From: Hyparrhenia diplandra
Lineage: Eukaryota > Streptophyta > Magnoliopsida > Poales > Poaceae
NCBI GenBank assembly: GCA_015847255.1
Contig: JADLZK010001152.1
Coordinates: 496,001 to 560,000, forward strand
DNA length: 64,000 nucleotides
Direction: 5' to 3'
Shown piece after piece: positions 25,101 to 34,439 of the stretch. Below the pieces are notes generated by a model. That model had not been told where the DNA came from. It saw only the letters and a list, made by a program, of their open reading frames with translations, and did not search any database. Within the stretch, counting starts at the first letter, position 1, and every line of letters starts with the position of its first letter. The position numbers and the translations under genes are program-made.

Positions 25101-25723
25101 AGTGGGATTTTGGCTGATGGTGAACATGACAACAAGGACTTTGAGTTTTATGGTTGCTTGAAGGAAATAATTGAACTAAGCTACAACTCAGATTCTAATG
25201 ATGACCGAACAGTGGTTCTATTTCGATGTGACTGGTTTGACACTGATGGGAAGAAGTTCAAAATGAAGGATGATGGGATTTTTAGAAGCATAAACCATGG
25301 CATTTTTTGGTACAAAAATGATCCTTTCATTCTAGCAACTATGGCAAAAAGGTTTTCTACCTAGAAGACACCAAGTACCACGAAAAGTGGTGAGTTGTTC
25401 AGAAGTTTTCACATAGACACTTGTGGAATGTGGCTGAAAATGACAAAGATGATATACCCAATGTCGTTCCATTGTCCTACCAAGATGAGGAGTGTGAAGG
25501 TTTTCAGGTGGCACTTACTGAGGGAACTATACAAAATGAACAGCCGGTCAATGAAGATTTTCATACTGTTGATGCTACCATAGTTGATGACCTTCGTAGA
25601 CAAAGAGAAGAGGAAATTGAACAAAATGAGTCAAGTGACGAGGAGGATGAAACTATGTGGCAATACAATGAATTTCCATCAAACCCTCCTGAGGATGATG
25701 ATGATAGTGATTACAGTGAATGA
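22167..25723 (+). pseudogene. TNP2-type CACTA (En/Spm) transposase, decayed
   Basis: The start is taken as the ATG at 22167 (MDRSWINSKRF) just after an acceptor-like gtgcag. Order: Transpos_assoc N-terminus with the CPCRQCLN zinc-like motif; a Transposase_21 catalytic region (YPALSTLSGRVTRGYYACVYC, NLDVMHIEKNICEYILGT); DUF4218 (WMYPVERRLLTLKRFVRNKA, GSIAEAYVAAECL); intron at about 24692-24771; another at about 24862-24942; DUF4216 (VVLFRCDWFD, FWYKNDPF); acidic C-terminus ending at 25723. Damage: in-frame TAG at 23388-23390 where the family has Trp; a frameshift near 24800; a second frameshift near 25350; and an in-frame TGA at 25391-25393 where Arg is usual. The two nonsense changes fit G-to-A and C-to-T transitions. 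The element cannot encode an intact transposase as read. Confidence 0.9.
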
Positions 25724-26108
25724 AGTTTAGTTTCTGCAGGTCCTTGTTACCATCAGGTTGGTTCAAACAGTTGATCTGTCCTTGTTCAAACAACATTGAT
25801 TTGTATGTTAATTCAAATAAGACTGTAACTCTGACCATGTAGAATAGGAGCAAGGAGGTTTCGGTCATGGTTTCAGTCATCAGTAGCCTGACTGCATCAT
25901 TGTTTATTCATCAGCAGCCTGGCTGCATCATTGTTTAGATCTTTAGTCATCTCCCAATCCTTAGCTTAGTTTTCCCATTTACTTGTACTCGGATCTGATC
26001 TGGATGATTGAGAAGGGATGGCTGGCGCTAGGAATTAAAACTCTTTGATAGGGATGACATGAATGAGAAGCAACTAGGGAAAAAAACTTAGTTCTCTGAT
26101 TCAGTCTG
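25724..26108. other. 3' flank of the transposase pseudogene
   Basis: No gene. It contains a short imperfect duplication (agtagcctgactgcatcattgttta / cagcagcctggctgcatcattgttta, about 25880-25940), and is otherwise AT-rich. Confidence 0.4.
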
Positions 26109-26345
26109 TTCTCTTTTGTAGTTGTAGCTAGCAACTACTAGTATTTATCATAGCGTTAGCACTAGCACACTAGTATTTATCAAAAGAGGAGTTAGCACTA
26201 GCAACTACTAGTTTAGTTTCTCTTTTGTAGTTGTAGCTAGCAACTACTAGTATTTGATTCTTTGCTTCATTTTGTACAGATTCTATCTTATTTCCTATTT
26301 TATCATAGCGTTAGCACTAGCACACTAGTATTTATCAAAAGAGGA
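26109..26345. repeat. overlapping direct repeats next to a Helitron end
   Basis: ttgtagttgtagctagcaac occurs near 26116 and 26225. A longer unit (atcatagcgttagcactagc through aaaagaggagt) occurs at about 26146 and 26303. The two duplications are interleaved, indicating successive local duplications just inside the Helitron terminus. Confidence 0.75.
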
Positions 26346-26380
26346 GTGAGATTGTTTTTAAGTGCATTTCTTAAATTGAA

Positions 26381-26408
26381 CCGTGGCAACGCTTGGGTAC
26401 TATACTAG
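26381..26408 (+). mobile_element. Helitron-type 3' terminus (plus orientation)
   Basis: ccgtggcaacgcttggg (an imperfect stem-loop) is followed by tactata and then CTAG at 26405-26408 with T at 26409. This matches the common grass Helitron 3' end with a CCGTNGCAACGC…GGG hairpin. The body lies to the left, on the side of the CACTA transposase pseudogene. Confidence 0.65.
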
Positions 26409-26789
26409 TATAAGTAATTCGACATCCTCACTGCCTTAGTAAGTAGTAAGTGTGCTCTGCTCTGTACTGGACTGTGTCAGCGTACAAGAAATGCAGACAC
26501 AATCAATCCCCATTCCCCACCCACCGAGAGGCACACCTGGGGCACCTCTACTTTCCCTCTCTTTGCAAAAGCTAGCGACGGGAATAAACAAACAAACGAA
26601 ACGAAGAAGCATCTAATCGCGTCCCGTGCTTGATGAATGACAGACACATAGCATCGCATACCCGCCTTCGCCTTGCCGTGTCGTCGTTGATCGCCAACAC
26701 GTACGTAGTACTCTACTCTAGCTGACACCTTAAAATAAACGATTTTATAGTACGTAGCTAATACAAAAAAGGGAAACATTTGCTGGGGC

Positions 26790-26852
26790 TCTGGGCTATT
26801 ATTAGTTTTTTTTTTTTTTTTTTTTTTTTGAGAATTTCTGGGCTATTATTAG
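26790..26852 (-). mobile_element. poly(T)-only micro-insertion with 16-bp direct repeats
   Basis: tctgggctattattag occurs exactly at 26790-26805 and 26837-26852. Between them are only 31 bases: about 24 T followed by gagaatt. On the minus strand this is a 7-nt body plus a poly(A) tail between a target-site duplication, as expected for a nearly completely 5'-truncated LINE-mediated insertion. Filler-containing break repair is the alternative. Confidence 0.75.
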
Positions 26853-27835
26853 CTGCAGGATGAAATCAGTGCTCAGCTAACATGAGCTATTAGCTAGGAA
26901 CCGCGTGGTGTTCTGACGATCCACGGGCCATCACTAGGAGCATACTGTGTGGGCCTGCATATATGTAATCGCCAGATTTGGCCCAACCGATGATCCCGGC
27001 TGCCGGGCCGTCTAACCTGCTCTCACGCGGCCCATCCATCACAGAGCTCTCACGCGGCCCATCCATCACAGATTCGTGGTGCCGAGCTGGAGCCTGACCG
27101 AAGCGATCTCGAGCCCCGTGTCTTTCGCCTCTGCCTCCGGGCTTCGGCTGCCGCCGGTTGCCGGTCCAGTGTGGCCACAGGCCGCCGCAACTACGCAGGC
27201 GCGCGAGGCTGGCTGCACATGTCTGGTCCAGTGCATTCAGCTCTCAGGCGCAACGGCAATCGGAACTGTAGGAAACACCATGCACCTAGCGTTTCGAATG
27301 AGCCGTCGATGTTGGGCATATAATGGGTCGGCAGCAGCGTCGGCATATATAGTTCCTTCTCTGTTCGCACGAAGCGGCGGCGGTTGAAGATTTTTCTTCG
27401 ACGAAAACAGACCAGCCGACTCAGCTACGATAGAAACGGACTAGCAGAAGCAGTGCAGCACTTGGGCTTCCATCCGGATGGGCAGCAAAGAGGCAACGCG
27501 GGTCTGGGCCAAGACAGTGACAAGCCCAAAGCAGCAGCAGCACACGCTGCAATTTTCTTTCAGGCGTGCATGGTCTCCACTTGATTTTTGAATGAGAGAA
27601 AAATACTAGGCCTCAATACATATAGATAATGGCAGAAAAAAATGGTCTGAATGCATGAGAAAAAAATACTTTTGGGCCATGATGTGCTGGACACACAGTA
27701 CATAACTTTTAGTTTCCCCCTTCTATGAATTAGCGTGACTGATCATGCATATAAAAAATAAAACAAATGGGTTAAATACATGAAAAAAGGGAAAAAATAT
27801 TTGGGACCCACTCGATTGGGTGGTAGTGGGACCCA
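26853..27835. other. no supported gene
   Basis: A GC-rich part (26.9-27.5 kb) precedes an AT-rich part. It includes an exact 27-bp tandem duplication (27019-27045 and 27046-27072, gctctcacgcggcccatcca…). Frames at 27076-27584 lack recognisable domains. It probably belongs to the CACTA element whose right end is at 28047. Confidence 0.4.
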
Positions 27836-27839
27836 TCAT

Positions 27840-28047
27840 GCCAAATGAACGCATATGCTAGCTTGGGACGTTATGACATAGCAAATGTCGTCACAATCTA
27901 CCGTTCTACTACCATTTTGGCATTTATTATGACATTTATTGATTAATGTCATTAAATTGAGTTGGCTCCAAAACAAATGTCATAAACTAGCCGATTTAGT
28001 GACATTATAATTTTAGGATGTCATAAGATGACAGATTTCTTGTAGTG
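27840..28047 (+). mobile_element. CACTA element right terminus with subterminal repeats
   Basis: The segment ends with tttcttgtagtg (28036-28047), the complement of the classic CACTACAAGAAA inverted terminus. Inward lie repeated atgtcat/atgacat motifs in both orientations (27867-28032), typical of CACTA subterminal binding arrays. No matching left CACTACAAGAAA end was found in the window, so the partner is lost, diverged or beyond the left edge. Confidence 0.75.
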
Positions 28048-28084
28048 TCAGGAATGGAGATGAATTTGAATTGCCATCTCAGGC

Positions 28085-28200
28085 TGTGTTTGGAGCCCAA
28101 CTTTCTCTCTAAAATTTTTACGCACTCAATCACATCGAAACAATAAATGCACCAAAAGACGCATGTTGGATGCGAAATGTAGGTAAAAATAACTTACGGT
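28085..28200. mobile_element. Tourist-like MITE fragment
   Basis: A ggctgtgtttggagcccaac end is followed by the interior layout seen in the Tourist-like element at 16080-16313 (complement), including cacatcgaaacaataaatg and gatgcgaaatgtaggtaaaaat. The second end is missing. Confidence 0.4.
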
Positions 28201-28337
28201 GGTTCCTCTGTTGATTTGCAATTTGCGGTTCCTCCATCTAATTTTTCGTCATTAAGGGTAGTTTAATATTTTTTCTAATCACAGCTTCTCACAGAATCTA
28301 ATCTAACTCTCGGGAAAAAACGCCGCCGCGCCCGCCG

Positions 28338-29420
28338 TGTATGGTTCCTCCCGCGGATTGTCCTCCCGCATCTCGCCTCCCTGCCGCATCGCCTTGGCGC
28401 GCCGGCCGCACCCTACTCCCACTCCGCCGGGGCGTCCCGTCGCGACCTCGTTTCCCGACGCCCAAGGAGATCCGCGGGGGTTTGGACGAGTTCGTCGTCG
28501 GCCAGGACAAGGCCAAGAAGATTACGAGTCACTCCCCACACCTCCCTTCTCGTCGCTTTGCCTATGGCTCTGCTGCTACTGCAATCCTGCTGTGGCATCA
28601 GTATTGGCATGAACGTGTTTTGTTGCGTTACAAGTCCTATCTGATGCACCAACAAGTCAGATAATTTGGGGTTTCCACGGAATTTCAGCTTGTACCTATG
28701 ACCTATGTGATCCATCGACTTAGCAGGGAACTTGGCCGTGCAGGTGCTCTCTGTTGCTGTGCACAGTCACTACAAGAGGATATACAACGAGTCATCAAAT
28801 AAGTGGTGAGGTTTTGGTAAACCCAATTTGCCTTTTCAAGACTGTGTCATGATTCTAATACCAGATTACATCATCCCTGACTTGTGATCAAAGTTCCGTG
28901 AAAAAGTTTGGGCGTGTTTGGATCCTCTAACTTGGTTAGAGTTAGAGTGTTAACCCTCAAGTAACTCTATGGATGACAGGGTTAGAATCACTTTTTCTAT
29001 CATTTATCTCACTTGACACCACCATTTCAATAGGATGGGTTGGTGCCTTGGTGGGCTCCACCAAAGTAATCCAAATATCACCCCCTTGAGGGGTTACTTC
29101 TTTGGTGGGTTAGAGCCAAAATAACCCATGTGTTTGGATGTTTTTAGGTTATTTAGGCAAAAAATAACCCAATCTAACTCTAACCCAAAGCATCCAAACA
29201 AGACCTTTGTCGTGTGGTGGTGTTGCTACGAGCTGTGATGATAGGAAATTGAGCTTGAAAAGAGCAACATTCTTCTGATTGGGCCGACAGGGTCAGGTAT
29301 TGTTTGTGGGCATGTAATCTATGGCTAAATAATGGTAATGCCTTATGGTGATGCCTTTGCATTTTCTGTATAGGACAGATAAAACATTGCTAGCAAAATC
29401 CATAGTAGTACAAGTACATT
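28338..29420 (+). pseudogene. ClpX (ATP-dependent Clp protease ATPase subunit) gene fragment
   Basis: Three exon pieces of an organellar-type ClpX are recognisable in order. 28440-28518 encodes TPKEIRGGLDEFVVGQDKAK; 28742-28803 encodes VLSVAVHSHYKRIYNESSNK, ending at a gtgagg donor; 29245-29297 encodes IELEKSNILLIGPTGSG, the Walker A region, ending at a gtattg donor. A following piece at about 29372-29400 encodes KTLLAKSI but is out of frame because of extra bases (cagat). The donor after the first exon is missing and a 296-bp MITE sits in the third intron. ClpX normally unfolds substrates for ClpP in mitochondria or plastids; this copy has only the start of the AAA+ domain and must be non-functional. 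It lies beside another captured host-gene fragment. Confidence 0.8.
28910..29205. mobile_element. MITE with GGGCGTGTTTGGA / TCCAAACAAGACC ends
   Basis: The inverted ends gggcgtgtttggatcc and (complement) ggtcttgtttggatgc are followed by matching ggttagagttag segments on both arms. Flanking bases are ttt on both sides (28907-28909 and 29206-29208), fitting a 3-bp duplication as in PIF/Harbinger (Tourist-like) elements. The 296-bp element sits inside an intron of the ClpX fragment. Confidence 0.7.
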
Positions 29421-29726
29421 TTCTGTTTGCCTTAAAACATTTTCTGTATAGCACAAGTACATTCACTAAACTAATGATGTTTCAATTGATATTTCAGTTA
29501 GGCCGATAACTTTGTATATTTTAGTGGATTGGGTACCTTTTGAGTCCATAGTAGATAGTACCATCAATTTGATGTGCAGTGTTCTGTGTTCTAAATTAAG
29601 TGCATCATTGAAGTTCTCTGTTCTAAATCTGATGTATTTTTTGAAATTTTTGAACAGATGTCACTGCTATTGGTTAATTATCTTGTCTTATTTCTGGGCT
29701 TGTTCAGGTCAGCTTGATTAGGCAAT
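29421..29726. other. spacer between ClpX and uL18 fragments
   Basis: AT-rich with a short internal repeat (acaagtacattttctgt / cacaagtacattc, about 29408-29465). No gene. Confidence 0.4.
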
Positions 29727-29899
29727 ATGGTTATCCCTCCACCAGCTAGAGCTCCTGCAAAGATTGGGAAGTTGCTTGGAGCGCTTCTTTGTTCAAAGGG
29801 TATCCCTGCTGTATATGTCTCCATGTCAAGAGATCAAGTACCATGGCAAGGTCAAGGCCGTGATAGATTCTCTTAGAGATGCAGGTGTGAAACTGCTAC
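29727..29899 (+). pseudogene. ribosomal L18p/L5e-family (uL18) gene fragment
   Basis: An ATG at 29727 opens MVIPPPARAP, matching the N-terminus of plant uL18-like proteins. It runs directly into the C-terminal part, AKIGKLLGALLCSKGIPAV and then YHGKVKAVIDSLRDAGVKLL, omitting the central rRNA-binding region. A 2-nt loss near 29838 shifts the frame between these blocks. The joining of N- and C-terminal exons suggests a rearranged or partially processed copy. It is a 5' neighbour of the LINE insertion site and part of the same captured-gene mosaic as ClpX. Confidence 0.65.
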
Positions 29900-30355
29900 A
29901 ACTAAAACTTACTGTTATGGCGGAAGGAAGTTTGGGGCACCTCAAAAGCTGCTTTGGCGATCCATTTTTTTTTTCCAACGGGTTGACCCATTTCCATTAT
30001 GATAACGGAAATACAAAGCATTCATAGGAATGTTCAGGAAAGCAACTAGAAACAGGCAGAAATGCCAAGATAAAACGACTACTAAACTTGTGCTTCAACG
30101 ATCTTTCGCTTCCATCTTCTGCAACGATCTTCACCTTGATTGGACAACCAGTTACCAAAAGAACTACCAGATATAGCAGCAATACGAGCTACTAAGATCA
30201 ACCAGTACTGTAGCAGACTACGGATTGCAGAACTACCAGAGATTAACCAGTACATCAGCTAAGACAGCAGAAAGAAACATGGTTATATTACAGCCATCAC
30301 TTTGTAGACACAGATATTTCAAGAATTTTATTCAGCTTCATTTGTAGACTTTGCT

Positions 30356-33300
30356 TCAGTTCTCCTCTTCATCTTGATCTTGGTTATCCTGAAGAAGAAG
30401 CTGATTCACCTGTCTGTTGACTTGGGTTGAGAGTATTTCCTTGGCGATTCGCAGCATTGTACTTGCCCCTTCCTCCCATGTTTCCTTGTCACCTTCATTG
30501 TAAAGCCCTGACCAATATGTCATGAATGCATGAGCATGACATATAATATCCAAAGGACTTTTTATGAGTTTCTTGTCAAACACAAGACGATTTCTAGCAA
30601 TCCAAATTGCCCAACGGATGGCTGCAACTCGGTTGCATGAAATTTTTACGAGCTTAACCATTTATCACACCAGTTCCAACATTGAGTTAAATTCTGTGGG
30701 ATATCATTTGCTCCCCATACTAGTAGCAACAATTGACCAAACTACTCTAGCTACAGGACATTGAAAAAATAAATGCTCAGATGTCTCTATCTGTTCACAA
30801 AACATACATTTGTCATCCCCTTCCCAGTTTCTCTTTTTCAAATTTTCTTTAGTCAACACACGGCATCTTTAGACAACAACCACGTAAGAAATATTTTTAC
30901 TTTTTACGGAATTTTTCCTTTCAGATTTTTCTACAATAGTAACCAGCATCAGAGATTGTAAGCATATCATAAGTTGACTTAACCGAGAAATTTTTGTTTA
31001 TGGTTAAGGACCAAAAGGGCTTATCATTACAATTACCAAAGTTGAAATGTTCCATGTCATTCATAATTTTTCCTAGTTCATTTCTCAAATCTTCATATAA
31101 CCATCTCCTGAAGGTTAAAGCGTGATCCTTCTCTTACTTCTAACACAGTTATCCCTTTGTTTTCAGCAAGGGTATATAACTCAGTGCTAAATTGCCGCGG
31201 GGGCATCATTATAAAGCCGGGGATCACACCAAAATCTAATCATATTACCTTTGTTAACATAAATCCTTCTTCCTTGTAAATAAACATCTTTGATCTTTAA
31301 TAAGTCGGACCACATAGGAGAGTCATTTAACTTTTGTCTTTGTACACTATGTATTGTTTTACCATTCATGTATTTATATTTCACAATTGTTTGCCCACAG
31401 GCCCTCTTCATTTTCAAACTTCCACCACCATTTAGTCATAAGACTAATGTTCAACTTCCTTAGATCTTTAATGCCTAACCCCCTTTTTTCTTACTTTTGC
31501 AAATATGTTCCCATTTAACAAGATGATACTTTTTTAAACTCCCTCCCCGCCAAAAGAAAGTTCTTCTTTGTTTGTCCATGTTGCCAATAGTTGTTTTTGG
31601 CATGAGGTAAATGCAGACATGTGATAAATGGGTGTATTGGTTAGACTAGAATCAATCAAAACCTCTCTAGCTGCCATAGACATTAACCCTCCTTGCCACA
31701 CATCAAGCTTTTTTTTGGCCCTTTTTTTCTTCAAGTGGAAGCCAATCCTTAACCTTAAGTCTGCTTGGACTCTTTGGGACCCCAAGATACTTTATTGGGA
31801 AAAGTCCAATCGACAATTGAAAATCTCAAAGCATATCTATTCCCCACTCTTCTTTATCATTAATCATATATATTTCACTCTTATTGAAATTGATCTTTAA
31901 ACCGACTATTGTTTCAAAAAATACGTGAAGCAATTTCATATTTCTTGCATTGTCTATTCCATGTTTTGAGAGAAAAATTATGGTGTCGTCAAAGATCTTT
32001 GTAAAAATCACTACTCCATGAGGTATAATATGACTGATTAGTCCAGTAATAATTCCATTTTCTTGTGCTTTTAGCACCATTAGGTGTCAAACAATCGCTA
32101 CCAAATTAAAAAGAATTGGAGATAAAGGATCCCTTGTCGTACTCCTTTGTAGCTTTTGATATATGTCCCAATCTTATTATTAAGTTTCACACTAACAGTA
32201 CCACGACACCACCTCTTTAATCCATTTGCACCATTTTTTTATGGAAACCTCTTTTTTCCAAACAATCAAAAGTAGTTTCGACTTACTTTGTCGTAAGCCT
32301 TTTCGAAATCTAATTTCAAGATTATGCCAATCTCATTTCTTCTCTTTGTCTCATGTAGGATTTCATGCAAACAAACAATGCCACTTGTAATGTTTCTATT
32401 TTTCATAAAGGCGGTTTGTGAACTATGAATCAATTTCTCTGCTACCATTTCCATTCTAATGGTGAGAGTCTTAGTAAACAGTTTGTATAAGCAATTTAAT
32501 GAGACATATCGGTCGAAATTGTTTGGATTTTAGCAAACATCCACAATCTTTGGAAGCAAAGTAATGATGCCATAATTTATCCTACTAATGTCCACTCTGT
32601 GGTGGTAGAAGTCATCAAATAGCTCTATAATATCTTTTCTTACTATACTCCAACAATGTTGGTAGAATTCTATAGGTATTTTATCGGAACAGCCAGACTT
32701 TATTTTTTTTCCATTTGGTCCAAAGCCTCCCTTATTTCTATCTCTGTAAAAAAGGTCTACATAAAAATTCATTATCGCTATTGGATACACTTGGGCAAGA
32801 ATCCCTGATTTCTTCATCCATGGATACATTATACTCTATCTCGTGGAACAAAGAGTTGGTGTAATATTCGGTTGCATGAACCAATAAATTTTCATCTCCT
32901 TCGATCATAATACCTTCCTTTTCCGGACTAAAGATAGTATTCTTTCTTTGCCTCCCAATCGGCACATTTGTGAAAGTAAGCTTGAGTTAGTATCCCCTTT
33001 AAGCCATTTTGCATGACTTCTTTCATGCCAATATATTTCCTCCTTTTCAAGGCTTTTTATGTTCTCTAATAGAATGTGAACTTTTCTATCCACTTTTGTA
33101 AACTAGTCAACCCAAATGATTCTTCAATTTTTTTCTAATTGCATGAGCTCCTCTCGCATATGCTCTTCTTTCTTTTCTCCATTCTCCTTGTATATTGAAA
33201 CCCCACCCTTTGAAGTATTGTTTAATTAGTTTTAATTTTTGATGAATCTTGTCCATCACGGACTTTGCTCTACACGGTCTTTCCCAAATTTCTCTAACCT

Positions 33301-34100
33301 TCTCATAGAAATCTGGATTGTTTAACCGATTTAGGTCAAAAGAGAATTTAATATGGGGTAACTTTTCAGCCAGTTCGAGAAGATAAAATTAGGGGATTGT
33401 GATCGGACACCTCCCTAGGCAACTTTCTAACATTGGCTTGTGGGAACATATCTTCCCACTCCTTTGTCATTAAAATTCTATCTAACTTTTCCGTAATTGG
33501 TGGTGTCGATTGTTACACCAAGTAAACATTCCACGGACATTTGTAATTCTCTTAACTCATAAAAAGCGTATTAAAGCATTGAAAACAGGTGTATGTCTAT
33601 GCACCCCATCATTTGAGTTCTTTTCATTAGAGTATCTAATGATATTAAAATCACCACCCAATAATAGTGGTTCTTGAGAATTTGCACAAAATCGGATAAT
33701 TTCGCCAAAAAAAAAAGGAAACTTAAATTCATCTTGAGCTGCTCCATAGACCACAATCAAATTCCATCTTCTTTTAATTGCCTTATCCCAAAGGTTAAGT
33801 TGCAACATAAAATCTCCTTCTACAAAAAGACCCAACATCAAATCTTTCAAGTAAGTATCCCAACTAACACTCCTCCCGATTTACCTTTAGAAGGTAACCA
33901 TTGCCAAGAATAATCTTGATTGAAATCAAATTTTCTCAAAAGTTTATCAGAACATTCTGCCACCATTGTTTCTTGGAGGCCAATAAAATGAAATCTATAT
34001 TGAGCAATGAGATCTTTTAGGAAAGTAGAGGTTCCCTTTTTTTTTGATACCTCTACAGTTCCAAATTAAGCCACTAATCATTTTTCTTGCATTTCTTCTT
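30356..34100 (-). pseudogene. LINE ORF2 (endonuclease / reverse transcriptase), decayed
   Basis: Pieces appear in the normal order. About 34080-33557 is an AP-type endonuclease with WNCRGIK near the start and the LLLGGDFNII motif. 32900-32530 is a linker. 32454-32266 is the RT core (SQTAFMKNRNI, LKLDFEKAYDKV). 32080-31826 carries the catalytic box, read as KIFDDTIIFL where family members have ADD. 31417-31187 and 30661-30356 hold the C-terminal zf-RVT part (AIRWAIWIARNRLVFDK). Multiple stops and indels separate them, including one at an A9 run near 34050. The reverse transcriptase is inactive in this copy. Confidence 0.85.
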
Positions 34101-34439
34101 TTTTTCACATCCACAAGAATACCTTTATTCTTAGGATTATGCATGTCGAATCTTCCCGAGCATGCTTACTCCCACTTGGGGAAACTTGCTTTTTCTTTTT
34201 GCCTGTATTTTTTTGGCATTATTTTGAAAAACTGATACATCAAAAGTTTCACCACATTCCTCCAACTCTTCTTCTTCATAGGTAGAAACACTATCGAGAT
34301 TGAACTTCGAGAAATAGTTAAACTAGAAACATTCTCTTTGCTATTAACAGTTTTATCAAACAAGTTTTGTCTAAGCGACTCAAGATCTTTTAATAAACTT
34401 AAAGAAGCAAAGTTATTATCATCCAATTTAACACCCATG

